Assembly (NCBI GenBank): GCA_934249275.1
Contig: CAKQKT010000036.1
Span: 1 to 17,228 of the forward strand
Origin: an uncultured Sutterella sp.
Lineage (GTDB): Bacteria; Pseudomonadota; Gammaproteobacteria; Burkholderiales; Burkholderiaceae_F
Direction of reading: 5' to 3'
DNA length: 17,228 bases
Both the position numbers and the translations under genes were made by a program. Positions 7,912-17,228 of the stretch are shown one piece after another (positions within the stretch are counted from its first letter, which is position 1; every line of letters starts with the position of its first letter). The notes below the pieces were generated by a model. It searched no databases and was not told the DNA's origin. It worked only from the letters and a program-made list of their open reading frames with translations.

Positions 7912-7939
7912 CGACTGTCCGCTCAACGCACAAACAAAA

Positions 7940-7971
7940 CGAGCTCCGTTCCCGGATTCGGGCGGAGCTCG
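7940..7971. terminator. Bidirectional Rho-independent terminator
   Basis: CGAGCTCCG (7940-7948) pairs with CGGAGCTCG (7963-7971), and an inner CCCG/CGGG stem (7951-7954, 7959-7962) extends the hairpin. On the minus strand the stem is followed by TTTTGTTTG, a good U tract for ending the his operon after hisIE. On the plus strand it is followed by CTTCATTTT, weaker but usable for the exported-protein pair. It lies between two convergent stops (7911 and 7997). Confidence 0.85.
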
Positions 7972-7996
7972 CTTCATTTTCAGCCGTCGAACCGAA

Positions 7997-8628
7997 TTAC
8001 TCGGCCTTGGCGGCCTTCTCGCGGCTGGCGTGGCGGGCGCGCAGGATGTCGATCACGTCGGCAAGCTCAAGATCGGCGTCGGCAAGAAGCACCAGCAGGT
8101 GGTAGACCAGGTCGGCGGCCTCGTTCTTCAGCTCCTCCTTGTCGTGCACCGTGGCGGCCAGCGCCGTCTCGACGCCTTCCTCGCCCACCTTCTGCGCAAT
8201 GCGCTTCGTGCCTCGGGCATAGAGGCTTGCAGTGTAGGACGTGGCCGGATCGGCGGTGCGGCGGCTCTCGAGCAGGACTTCGAGCTCACGCAGGAAGTTC
8301 CACTTGTGCTCAATGGGCGAGAAGCAGCTCTTCGTGCCGCGGTGGCAGGTCGGACCTTCGGGGTTGACGAGCACGAGAAGCGCGTCGCTGTCGCAGTCGG
8401 TCCCGATGTCGACGAGATTGAGCCAGTGCCCGCTCGTCTCGCCCTTCGTCCAGAGGCGCTGCTTGGTGCGCGACCAGAACGTGACCTTCTTCGTTTCGAG
8501 CGTCTTCTCGAGCGCTTCCGGGTTCATGCAGCCGAGCATGAGCACCTGGCCCGAGCAGGCGTCCTGCACAACGGCCGGGATCAGCCCGCCGGTCTTTTCC
8601 CAGTCAAGCGTCTTGATGTCTTCCTTGG

Positions 8629-8635
<7 letters not shown>
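7997..8635 (-). CDS. hisI (hisIE): Bifunctional phosphoribosyl-AMP cyclohydrolase / phosphoribosyl-ATP pyrophosphatase
   Basis: The 212-residue protein performs steps two and three of histidine synthesis: PR-ATP to PR-AMP (HisE part) and ring opening to ProFAR (HisI part). The HisI domain (about 1-110) shows [18 protein letters not shown] (55-72), the metal-binding TDCDSDA with Cys81, and Cys97 and Cys104 in [10 protein letters not shown]. The HisE domain (about 112-205) shows [20 protein letters not shown] and [15 protein letters not shown]. The fusion is typical of enterobacterial operons. The ATG follows GAGGT at about 7 nt and overlaps the hisF stop by 7 nt. It is the last gene of the operon and is followed by the terminator at 7940-7971. 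Confidence 0.96.
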
Positions 8636-10725
<2,090 letters not shown>

Positions 10726-10726
<1 letters not shown>

Positions 10727-11799
10727 CAGAGGACTCCCTTGGAAGACGGCAGATCGCTACCTTCGATTCTCACGGCATCGCGCAGCGTGCGCCCGAACGC
10801 CTTGAAGAGGCCTTCGGCCACGTGGTGGTCGTTCCTTCCCTTCGCCTTCAGGTTGAGCGTCACGCCCATCGTCTGGGAAAGCGAGCGGAAGAAGTGCTCG
10901 ACCATCTCGGTGGACATGTCGCCCACCTTTCTGTGATTGAACTTTGCCTTGAAGGTCAGGTACGGCCGGCCCGAAATATCAAGCGCGCAGCGGGCGAGCG
11001 TCTCGTCCATCGGAAGCAGGAAGCCGAAGCGACGGATCCCGCGCTTGTCGCCGAGCGCCGTCTTCAGGGCTTCGCCGAGCGCGAGGCCGACGTCCTCGAC
11101 CGTGTGATGATCGTCGATCTCCAGATCGCCCACGGCATAGACGTGCAGCCTGATGCCGCCGTGAACGGCAATCTGCGTGAGCATGTGATCAAAGAAGCCC
11201 ACGCCCGTGTTGATCTCGTTTCCGCCCGAGCGGTCGAGCCACGCCTCGACGGTGATGCGGGTCTCCTTCGTATTGCGCTCGACGCGGGCATGGCGCTCGG
11301 ACCCGGCCGCGCCGATGATCTCGTCCGCAATCTCGGTCCAGGACCTGCCGTCCGGCCCCACGCGAAGGCCCTTGAGCCCCATGTTGGCGGCGAGCGTCAT
11401 GTCGGTCTCGCGGTCGCCGATCACATAGCAGTTGTCCGCATCGAGCACGCCTTCCTTCAGGTACTTCTTCACCAAACCCGTCTTGGGCTTGCGGCACTCG
11501 CAGCCGTCGCCCGGCATGTGCGGGCAGATGAGAACCTCGTCAAAGTGCGCGCCCTGGCTCTCGAGGATCTGCATCATCAGCTCGTGCGGTCCCGTGAAGT
11601 CGGCCCGCGGAAAGCTCTTGGTGCCGAGTCCGTCCTGGTTCGAAACCATGACAAGCTTCCAGCCCGCCTCGCGCAGGCGCTTCAGAGCCGGAAGAACGCC
11701 CTCGACGAACTTCATCTTTTCGAAGCGGTCGACCTGAAAGTCCTCGGGCTCCTCGAGAATGGTGCCGTCGCGGTCCACAAAGAGAATGCGTTCGCTCAT
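10726..11799 (-). CDS. hisB: Bifunctional histidinol-phosphatase / imidazoleglycerol-phosphate dehydratase HisB
   Basis: The 357-residue protein fuses two enzymes. Residues 1-165 are a HAD-family histidinol-phosphatase with Asp9 and Asp11 in FVDRDGT, a zinc site [11 protein letters not shown] (Cys92, His94, Cys100, Cys102), Lys in CRKPKTGL and GDRETDM near 128-134. Residues from about 167 onward are IGP dehydratase with metal-binding motifs [10 protein letters not shown] (201-210), DDHHTVED (229-236) and a later [15 protein letters not shown]. The two steps flank HisC in the pathway. Bifunctional HisB is characteristic of enterobacteria and some relatives; most betaproteobacteria have a single-function HisB. 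AAGGAGG lies 4-5 nt before the ATG, which overlaps the hisC stop as ATGA. Confidence 0.97.
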
Positions 11800-12920
11800 G
11801 CGTCCTCCTTCAGAATGTCTTCGAGCGCGGCGAGAAGGCGCTCGTTTTCCTCCTTCGTTCCGATCGTGATGCGGATGCAGTTCTCAAGCGTCGGCTGGCG
11901 ACTCTGATCGCGCAGAATGATGCCGCGGTCGCGAAGCGCCGTGAAGACGCGCGCACCGTCGGCAAACTTCACGAGAAGGAAGTTGGAGGAGCTCGGGAAA
12001 ACCGCTGCCACGCCCGGCAGATCCTCAAGCGCCACCTCAAGCTCGCACTTGCGCATCACGCACTGCGCGGCTCGGCGGCGCATGAGGCTCACGCCCGCGG
12101 GCGCCAGCGCCTGAGCGGCGATGTCGGCGCAGGGCACGGGGATCGGATAAGGCGCGATCACCTTTCTCAGCATGTCGATGACGGCAGGCGAGGAAATCAC
12201 GAAGCCGCAGCGCAGGCCCGCCAGAGCAAAGGCCTTCGAGAGCGTGCGGATGATCACGACGTGCGGGAAGTCCTTGAGCAGCTCGACCGCCGTATTGGCC
12301 GGCGAAAATTCGATGTAGGCCTCGTCGATCACGAGAAGCGCTCGGCCCTCGGTCACTTCGGCGAGCTTTCTCAGCATGCCGACCGGAATCAGCGTGCCCG
12401 TCGGATTGCCGGGCGAACAGGCGAAGACGACCTTCACGTCCGTCCTCTCCTCGAGCACCTTCGCGGCTTCGGCCACGTCGGGAAGCCAGCCGCGGTCGGG
12501 CGAAGTGATAAGATTCACCACTTCGGCGCCGTTCGTTTCGGCCGACACGGCGTACATGCCGTAGGTGGGCGGAAACTGCATGACGGCGTCCTCGCCGGGA
12601 CGGCAGAACGTACGAACGAGAAGCTCGATGCCCTCGTCGCCGCCGCGGGTCACGAGGATCTGCTCGGACGACACGCCGGCGTAGGCCGCGTAGCGCTCGA
12701 CCACGGCCTCGGGCTGCGGTTCGGGATAGCGGTTGAAGAACTTCGTCTCGGGCGCCATCGGCTCGGCCTCGGCCGACTCGTTGGCATTGAGCCAGACTTC
12801 GCCCGTCACGCCCGCGGCCTGCATGATGCGGCGCGCGGACTGATAGGGCGTGAGCTTCTGCACGTCCGGGCGGGCCAGCAGGCCCGGATCGGCGGCGGTC
12901 TTTTCACAATAGGCGGCCAT
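11796..12920 (-). CDS. hisC: Histidinol-phosphate aminotransferase HisC
   Basis: The 374-residue PLP enzyme of fold type I transfers an amino group from glutamate to imidazole acetol phosphate. Visible motifs are LNANES (44-49), RYPEPQP (64-70), CSPGNPTGT (168-176), VIDEAYIEF (197-205) and the PLP lysine Lys229 in [18 protein letters not shown]-terminal Arg (about 352) in CIRITIG should bind the substrate. Length is slightly above the usual 350-360 because of an N-terminal lead of about 20 residues. AGGAG precedes the ATG at 9 nt. It starts 6 nt after the hisD stop and overlaps hisB by 4 nt. Confidence 0.96.
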   Translation of the reverse strand: MAAYCEKTAADPGLLARPDVQKLTPYQSARRIMQAAGVTGEVWLNANESAEAEPMAPETKFFNRYPEPQPEAVVERYAAYAGVSSEQILVTRGGDEGIELLVRTFCRPGEDAVMQFPPTYGMYAVSAETNGAEVVNLITSPDRGWLPDVAEAAKVLEERTDVKVVFACSPGNPTGTLIPVGMLRKLAEVTEGRALLVIDEAYIEFSPANTAVELLKDFPHVVIIRTLSKAFALAGLRCGFVISSPAVIDMLRKVIAPYPIPVPCADIAAQALAPAGVSLMRRRAAQCVMRKCELEVALEDLPGVAAVFPSSSNFLLVKFADGARVFTALRDRGIILRDQSRQPTLENCIRITIGTKEENERLLAALEDILKEDA

Positions 12921-12926
12921 AAGGCA

Positions 12927-14243
12927 TCACTCCTTCGACTGCTTGATCTTGGCCATGCGCACGAGAACAGCGTTCCTGTGAGCGTCGAGCTCCTCGGCGT
13001 GAGCCAGAATCGCGATGGCGGGGCCGAGCTTTTCAAAGCCCTGCGGCGTCATTTCCTGAACGGTCATGCGCTTCGTGAAGTCGGCAAGGCCGAGGCTCGA
13101 ATACGTGGCGGCATAGCCGTAGGTCGGAAGAACGTGGTTCGTGCCGGTGGCGTAGTCGCCGCCCGATTCAGGCGACCAGTCGCCCACAAAGACGGAGCCC
13201 GCGTTCTGCACGAGCGGCACCAGCTCGCGCGCATTGCGCGTCTGGATGATGAGGTGTTCGGGCGCATAGCGGTTGGAGACCTTCACGCACTCTTCAAGAT
13301 TCTTCACGAGGATGAGGCGGCTGGCGGAAAGCGCCTTCGTCGCGATTTCGCGGCGCGGAAGCACGGCAAGCTGCTCGGCGGCGGCCTTCGCAACCGCTTC
13401 GGCGAGGCTGCGCGAGGGCGTCAGAAGCACGACCTGGCTGTCCGGACCGTGTTCGGCCTGGGAGAGAAGGTCTGCGGCGACAAAGGACGGCTCGGCCCCT
13501 TCGTCGGCAATGACAAGCACTTCGGAAGGACCGGCCGGCATGTCGATGGCGGCGCCGTCGGGACGGCTGCTCACCTGGCGCTTGGCTTCAGTCACATAGG
13601 CATTGCCCGGCCCGAAGATCTTGCCCACGCGCGGAATCGTCGCCGTGCCGAAGGCCATTGCTGCAACGGCCTGGGCGCCGCCCACCTGATAGATCTCGTC
13701 AATGCCGCAAAGACGGGCGGCAGCCAGAATCGGATCGGCGATCGGAGGGGGCGAGCAGAGAATGACGCGGCCGCAGCCGGCGATCTTCGCCGGAATGCCG
13801 AGCATCAGAACCGTGGAGAAGAGCGGCGCCGTGCCGCCGGGGATATAGAGGCCCACCGCTCCGATCGGACGGGTGACCTGCTGGCAGCGAACGCCGGGCA
13901 TCGTCTCGACCGTGACGGGCTCGAGCACCTCGGCGCTGTGGAACTTCTCGATATTGGCCGCGGCCGTCTTCAGGGCGGACATGAAGTCTTCGGGCAGACG
14001 GGCGATCGCAGCGTCGACCTCTTCGGCCGAGACCTTGAAGTTCTTCACCTCGGTGCGGTCGAACTTCGCGCTGAATTCGCGAAGAGCCTCGTCGCCGCGC
14101 TCGCGCACGGCCTCGAGAATGCTCTCGACCACCGTCTTGATTCGGTCGCCCGCCATCACGGCCGGACGGCGGAGAATTTCCTCGCGCTCCGTTTCGCTGA
14201 GCGCATCCCATTCGATGACATCGTTGAAGTTGAACTGAGACAT
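12927..14243 (-). CDS. hisD: Histidinol dehydrogenase HisD
   Basis: The 438-residue NAD-dependent enzyme oxidises histidinol to histidine in two steps, the end of the pathway. The zinc and catalytic residues known from E. coli HisD (Gln259, His262, Glu326, His327, Asp360, His419) all appear three positions later: Gln262 and His265 in SQAEHGPDS, Glu329 and His330 in RYAPEHLI, Asp363 in GGDYATG, and His422 near the C-terminus. [19 protein letters not shown] and [14 protein letters not shown] are also clear. GGAG lies 8 nt before the ATG. The gene starts 5 nt after the hisG stop. Confidence 0.97.
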   Translation of the reverse strand: MSQFNFNDVIEWDALSETEREEILRRPAVMAGDRIKTVVESILEAVRERGDEALREFSAKFDRTEVKNFKVSAEEVDAAIARLPEDFMSALKTAAANIEKFHSAEVLEPVTVETMPGVRCQQVTRPIGAVGLYIPGGTAPLFSTVLMLGIPAKIAGCGRVILCSPPPIADPILAAARLCGIDEIYQVGGAQAVAAMAFGTATIPRVGKIFGPGNAYVTEAKRQVSSRPDGAAIDMPAGPSEVLVIADEGAEPSFVAADLLSQAEHGPDSQVVLLTPSRSLAEAVAKAAAEQLAVLPRREIATKALSASRLILVKNLEECVKVSNRYAPEHLIIQTRNARELVPLVQNAGSVFVGDWSPESGGDYATGTNHVLPTYGYAATYSSLGLADFTKRMTVQEMTPQGFEKLGPAIAILAHAEELDAHRNAVLVRMAKIKQSKE

Positions 14244-14248
14244 TTTGA

Positions 14249-15148
14249 TTACTCCATCATTTTTTCAATCGGCAGGACGAGGATCGAGCTGGCGCCGAGC
14301 GCCTTGAGTTGCTCCATCGTTTCCCAAAAAAGGCTTTCGCTGCTCACCATGTGAAGCGCCACATGATCGTCGGAGCCGGCCAAAGGCAGAATCGTCGGAT
14401 GCTCGGCTCCGGGCAGAAGCGCCGTCACTTCGGCGAGCCTGGACTTCGGAGCGTGGAGCATGATGTACTTGCATTCGCGGGCCCTGGAAACACCCTGCAT
14501 GCGCACGAGAAGCTTCTCGACCAGGGCCTCCTTCTCGGCGTCGAACGGCTCGTTCTTCGCAATGAGGCAGGCCTTCGAGCGATAGACGACCTCGACCTCC
14601 TTGAGGCCGTTCGCCTCAAGCGTTGCGCCGGAGCTCACGAGGTCGCAGATCGCGTCGGCCAGACCCGCACGCGGGGCCACCTCGACGGAGCCCGTCAGCA
14701 GGCAGGGCTTGAACGCAAGGCCGCGCTCGTCAAAGCAGCGCTTCAGAAGCTGCGGATAGCTCGTCGCGATGCGGCAGCCGTTAAGGCTTTCGAGCCCCTT
14801 CCATTCCTGGTCGGCCGGAATCGCGATCGATAGACGGCAGCCGCCGAACTCGAAGCGGCGGAGCATGCGGTATTTCGTGTCCTCGCCCTGGCTGCGGCGG
14901 GCGAGCACCGTTTCCTCGAGCACGTTCTCGCCAATGATGCCCAGGTCCACGACGCCGTCCATGACGAGGCCCGGAATGTCGTCGTCGCGCACGCGAAGGA
15001 TTTCGACGGGCATGTTCTCCGCCATGGCCAGCAGGCGCTGTGCGTGATAGCGGACCTTGAGTCCGCAGCGTTCAAGAAGATCCTGCGAGTCGTCGGAGAG
15101 GCGCCCCGACTTCTGCATTGCAATCCTCAGACGATTGGTTTCGGTCAT
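14249..15148 (-). CDS. hisG: ATP phosphoribosyltransferase HisG, long form
   Basis: The 299-residue enzyme condenses ATP and PRPP, the first and committed step, normally feedback-inhibited by histidine. It begins [32 protein letters not shown] and the PRPP-loop-like [20 protein letters not shown] are typical. Length equals that of E. coli HisG, so it is the long form with a C-terminal regulatory domain, and no HisZ is expected. The ATG at 15148 follows AGGGA at 7 nt. The frame remains open upstream, and an in-frame ATG at 15205 would add 19 residues including three His; I regard this as unlikely to be the main start. It is the first structural gene behind the attenuator. Confidence 0.96.
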   Translation of the reverse strand: MTETNRLRIAMQKSGRLSDDSQDLLERCGLKVRYHAQRLLAMAENMPVEILRVRDDDIPGLVMDGVVDLGIIGENVLEETVLARRSQGEDTKYRMLRRFEFGGCRLSIAIPADQEWKGLESLNGCRIATSYPQLLKRCFDERGLAFKPCLLTGSVEVAPRAGLADAICDLVSSGATLEANGLKEVEVVYRSKACLIAKNEPFDAEKEALVEKLLVRMQGVSRARECKYIMLHAPKSRLAEVTALLPGAEHPTILPLAGSDDHVALHMVSSESLFWETMEQLKALGASSILVLPIEKMME

Positions 15149-15201
15149 TTGCTTCCCTAATGTTTGGTGATGGTGACTGTTTGACTTCGAAGCCCTGCTT
15201 C

Positions 15202-15239
15202 GCATCCGGCCTTCCGGCCGCCGATCGATCCACGGATGC
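15202..15239 (-). other. Stem-loop between the his attenuator and hisG
   Basis: On the minus strand GCATCCG (15239-15233) directly after the attenuator U tract can pair with CGGATGC (15208-15202). The interval contains the self-complementary GATCGATC and GGCCGGAAGGCC. The hairpin is well upstream of the hisG Shine-Dalgarno and has no following T tract, so it is not a terminator. It may stabilise the processed message or be fortuitous. Confidence 0.4.
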
Positions 15240-15274
15240 AAAAAGCCCCCGGAAGACCTGCTTCCGGGGGCTTT
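15240..15274 (-). terminator. his operon attenuator (Rho-independent terminator)
   Basis: In minus-strand sense GCCCCCGGAAG (15271-15261) pairs perfectly with CTTCCGGGGGC (15255-15245) around a 5-nt loop, extendable by AAA/TTT to 14 bp, and is followed by TTTTT (15244-15240). It lies about 90 nt after the leader-peptide stop and about 95 nt before hisG, the position expected for an amino-acid-biosynthesis attenuator. The plus strand lacks an equally placed T run, so the direction is minus. Confidence 0.85.
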
Positions 15275-15275
15275 G

Positions 15276-15364
15276 CTTGAACTTTTTTCCTTTGCCGGAG
15301 TCCTTCTCCGCACCGCCGAAAGCATTACCCATCCTCCCGACAGCGTTTTGCGCCCGAGGGACCC
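15276..15364 (-). promoter_or_regulatory. Candidate pause/antiterminator segments of the his leader RNA
   Basis: Between the leader stop and the terminator the RNA contains CGGAG-AAGGA-CUCCG, a 5-bp hairpin (15310-15296), and CUUUCGG (15322-15316). CUUUCGG can pair over 7 positions, with one G-U, with CCGGAAG in the 5' arm of the terminator. GGGCG just after the leader stop can pair with CGCC at the leading edge of the His codons. These alternatives are the elements needed for ribosome stalling to switch between antitermination and termination. The exact folds are my reading by eye. Confidence 0.5.
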
Positions 15365-15406
15365 TTAAGTATGGTGATGATGGCGGCGAAGGAAGGAGAG
15401 ATACAC
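15365..15406 (-). CDS. hisL: his operon leader peptide (13 residues, four consecutive His)
   Basis: On the minus strand a GTG at 15406-15404 opens a frame reading MYLSFLRRHHHHT and ending in TAA at 15367-15365. The four His codons are CAT CAT CAC CAT, followed by one Thr codon. CGGAG (15418-15414) lies 7 nt before the GTG, a good Shine-Dalgarno. E. coli hisL has seven His codons in a 16-residue peptide; this one is shorter with four and starts with GTG, so gene finders are likely to miss it. When charged tRNA-His is short, a ribosome should stall in the His run and allow antitermination at the hairpin 90 nt downstream. The combination of ribosome-binding site, His run, stop, terminator and hisG makes chance unlikely. 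Confidence 0.85.
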   Translation of the reverse strand: MYLSFLRRHHHHT

Positions 15407-15481
15407 TTTTGTGCTCCGATTTAAGTTCTGTACGAATGAAATTCTGAAATGCCGGCAGGAAATCCGCCGAACGTTTATTTC

Positions 15482-15509
15482 ATTATGACACTCCGGAGCG
15501 CCTCTTCAA
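15482..15509 (-). promoter_or_regulatory. Candidate promoter of the his operon
   Basis: In minus-strand sense TTGAAG (15509-15504) and CATAAT (15487-15482) are separated by 16 bp and match sigma-70 -35 and -10 boxes at four and five of six positions. Transcription would start near 15475, about 70 nt before hisL, giving a leader of about 325 nt before hisG. Confidence 0.55.
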
Positions 15510-15523
15510 GTCTGATTCACCAA

Positions 15524-15566
15524 GTCCTGCCCAAAGTCAGGACGCCTGAGCACAAGTGCCTAGGCG
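15524..15566. repeat. Two adjacent inverted repeats upstream of the his promoter
   Basis: GTCCTG (15524-15529) pairs with CAGGAC (15538-15543). Directly abutting, CGCCTGAGCAC (15543-15553) is an inverted copy of GTGCCTAGGCG (15556-15566) with two mismatched positions. Neither has a T tract in either direction. They lie 15 bp upstream of the -35 candidate and 90 bp beyond the acyltransferase stop, in the only stretch longer than 300 bases without an ordinary gene (15149-15654). They could be regulatory sites or the remains of a terminator; the rest of 15567-15654 shows nothing clear. Confidence 0.4.
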
Positions 15567-15654
15567 CTTCGCAGTATGCGGCTCACTTGCAAGCAGTCCC
15601 AATCATTTTTTTCGATGATCGGGGCTGTTCACACGCAATCACACGGGGAGGCAA

Positions 15655-17139
15655 TCATCGAGTTGCAGCCTCCTCGAAAATACGGTCAAGCCATACGGCT
15701 TCCTTTTCGAGTCGAAGCGGCTGCAGATGGTCGTCGTCCTTATACCACTTGAGCAAATTGCATTTCCCGTTAGGGCATACATAGGGCGCAACCTCAATGA
15801 TCTCCGCCACATCGCCAAGCAGTCTTGTGATGGCTGCATTGCCCTTCTCCCATGAATCATCCTTGGGATACGGAAGAATGAAATCCTCTTCCTTAGGATG
15901 CAGACGGTTCACATGCCGCAGCGGATCGTAGTCACCCTGCTGTTTGTTGCCTTTGGAAGGAGTCCACGGATAGTCAAGCAGCACATACACCCTCAAATCA
16001 GGATGAGCAAGCACTGCCTCCCTAAAGCTTCGGACAGCAGATTCAAAATCGGCCATTTTGATTCTCTCCCCCCAAATATTCCCGACAACCAGTGTTTTTA
16101 CCCGCTCATCAGCAATTAACTTATAGAGCGCTTCCGATTCCTTGCCACACCCTGAAGGAGACAAAAGAAAACAGCTGGTTTTTCCAACAAAACCGACGTT
16201 CGTCTTGAATTCAACACTCAAATGCTTGGCTCGCAAATAATATTGAACAATATGAGAATCCCCTGCAAAAACAATCGACGGGAACGACTTGTTATCAGTA
16301 GTCGACATCTCAATCCCAAAATAGTCAATCTTGGAGGCCGCCTCATAGGGTTCCCATTCCCCAACGGCCCTTACACAACTCACCTCCTGAACCGACGAAA
16401 TGTTTCGATTGGGAAAGCCATGCTGAAAACGAAGAATCTGGCCGAACACAAAAGCCATGACAAGTCCGAACAGCAGCAGTGCTGTCGTGGAAATGCCGCC
16501 AATTGCCCTGCTTCGACGAACCGGATTTTCGACACCGAAATACACCATGGACGCCAACACGAAACTCAAAAGAAGAGCCAAAGCATTCCATACTTCAGAT
16601 GCTCCAGAAACACAAATGAAAAGGAATGCCAGAAGGGGCCAATGCCAAAGGTAAAGCGAGTAACTGATAAGCCCAACGTAGGTCATCGGCCGCCACGAAA
16701 GAAGCGTGCGGTTCATGCATGCGTCAGGATTGGCCGCGATCAAGGACACCGCACCCAGTACGGGAAACAACGTTATCCAGCCGGGATGCGTCATGCCGGT
16801 TGACCAGAGCACCATCGGAGCAAGAATCGCCGCAAGGCCTGCGCAGGAGAGAAAATTGCGAACTCCCAGCGCCATGTGACGCGCCTGAAAAATGCCGTAG
16901 CTTTCAACGAACGCAAGACAAATCCCCGCGCCAAGCTCCCAGAACCTTGTCAGAGGAAAGTAGAAATTAAAGTCTTCATTCCGGACAAGCAGGCATGCGA
17001 TCAGCGAGCCCGCAGTAATGAGAACAACCGCCGCCGCGATGATTGTCTTTGATCGGGAGAAACGCCAAATCAGCGTGCATATGATCGGGAAGACGATATA
17101 GAACTGTTCTTCGATAGCCAGACTCCATAAATGGAGCAA
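15655..17139 (-). CDS. OafA/OatA-like O-acyltransferase with SGNH domain, C-terminal part of a broken or incomplete gene
   Basis: The readable part is 494 residues. It begins inside the acyltransferase-3 signature (LLHLWSLAIEEQFYIVFP), normally found after the first few membrane helices, and continues with several more helices including SYSLYLWHWPLL (159-170) and VENPVRR (203-209), as in OafA/OatA/YrhL proteins. A periplasmic SGNH-like esterase domain follows: block I GDSH (Ser295) and block V DDDHL (Asp468, His471). Such proteins acetylate O-antigen, peptidoglycan or other surface glycans. The TTG at 17139 is only the first possible start after the break and cannot be the true N-terminus, since about 150 residues with the first helices are missing. 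The frame continues upstream to a TAA at 17175-17173. GC is visibly lower than in the his genes, suggesting a horizontally acquired surface locus. Confidence 0.8.
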   Translation of the reverse strand: MLHLWSLAIEEQFYIVFPIICTLIWRFSRSKTIIAAAVVLITAGSLIACLLVRNEDFNFYFPLTRFWELGAGICLAFVESYGIFQARHMALGVRNFLSCAGLAAILAPMVLWSTGMTHPGWITLFPVLGAVSLIAANPDACMNRTLLSWRPMTYVGLISYSLYLWHWPLLAFLFICVSGASEVWNALALLLSFVLASMVYFGVENPVRRSRAIGGISTTALLLFGLVMAFVFGQILRFQHGFPNRNISSVQEVSCVRAVGEWEPYEAASKIDYFGIEMSTTDNKSFPSIVFAGDSHIVQYYLRAKHLSVEFKTNVGFVGKTSCFLLSPSGCGKESEALYKLIADERVKTLVVGNIWGERIKMADFESAVRSFREAVLAHPDLRVYVLLDYPWTPSKGNKQQGDYDPLRHVNRLHPKEEDFILPYPKDDSWEKGNAAITRLLGDVAEIIEVAPYVCPNGKCNLLKWYKDDDHLQPLRLEKEAVWLDRIFEEAATR

Positions 17140-17146
17140 AGGCTTG

Positions 17147-17228
17147 CGAAGTCGTGAATTCCCAGGAATCCGTTAACAGAGTCTGAAAGAAATTCATATC
17201 CCGGCTTAGTTTTGATTCAAGGCAACTA
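17147..17228 (-). pseudogene. Probable N-terminal continuation of the acyltransferase in another frame (partial)
   Basis: The plus-one frame is open from the window edge and reads SKLSRDMNFFQTLLTDSWEF then TTSQ. This resembles the loop that in acyltransferase-3 proteins comes just before the K/NPLLHLWSL motif. That motif resumes in the other frame at 17145-17140 (KPLLHLWSL). A shift of one or two bases near 17143-17152 would join the two pieces. Whether it is a real mutation, phase variation or a sequence error at a contig end cannot be decided here. Confidence 0.45.

Noticed and set aside
6931..7977. 348-codon minus-strand frame opposite the exported-protein pair
   Set aside because: It runs through the bidirectional terminator and both signal-peptide genes, and its composition is typical of an antisense shadow.
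10822..11907. 361-codon plus-strand frame opposite hisB
   Set aside because: Shadow of the conserved bifunctional hisB; no motif or plausible start.
12261..14354. 697-codon open frame on the plus strand opposite hisC/hisD
   Set aside because: It lies entirely antisense to two clearly conserved genes. Its composition (His/Arg/Gly-rich, no domain) is what high-GC codon bias gives on the opposite strand.
15596..15635. Weak hairpin CCCCGATCAT/ATGATTGGG after the acyltransferase stop
   Set aside because: It contains a bulge and a G-T pair, and no T run follows on the minus strand, so it is not convincing as a terminator.

Overview
The window is high-GC, densely coded bacterial chromosome. Its best recognisable parts are a complete histidine biosynthesis operon, a PotE-type putrescine/ornithine antiporter, a tadA-ldcA-histidine kinase cluster, and the AT-richer start of a surface-polysaccharide acyltransferase region. 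Overall style and the kinase H-box suggest a betaproteobacterium of the Sutterella/Parasutterella type. That is a judgement from remembered family resemblance, and a gammaproteobacterium cannot be excluded because the his operon is laid out in the enterobacterial way.

Layout. Positions 1-109 hold no gene that I can see. A putative lipoprotein alpha/beta hydrolase (110-1324, minus) and potE (1521-2852, plus) diverge from an intergenic region carrying a tandem near-palindromic repeat. A strong hairpin terminator separates potE from the convergent minus-strand cluster tadA (with an unusual N-terminal extension) - ldcA - hybrid histidine kinase, whose genes overlap and are probably co-transcribed from about 6.65 kb downwards. 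Diverging from tadA are two small exported proteins of unknown function (6770-7911, plus), ended by a bidirectional terminator shared with the his operon.

The his operon occupies 7997-15475 on the minus strand in the order hisL-hisG-hisD-hisC-hisB-hisH-hisA-hisF-hisIE. Genes overlap or lie within 6 nt of each other. HisB is the bifunctional phosphatase/dehydratase and HisI is fused to HisE, so nine enzymatic modules sit in eight genes. Upstream of hisG I find what looks like a complete transcription attenuator: a promoter, a Shine-Dalgarno, a 13-codon GTG-initiated leader peptide with four consecutive His codons (MYLSFLRRHHHHT), competing hairpins, and a strong terminator with a U tract about 90 nt after the leader stop. 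The operon should therefore be induced when charged tRNA-His is scarce.

The right end (15655-17228) has lower GC and carries an acyltransferase-3/SGNH protein read towards the his operon. Its reading frame is broken near 17145-17175 and its 5' end runs off the window. No tRNA, rRNA, CRISPR array or insertion sequence was seen. I do not see a clearly novel multi-gene system. The most interesting items are the his attenuator inside a gamma-type his operon, the extended TadA, the Ser replacing a conserved Glu in PotE, and the possible operator repeats.
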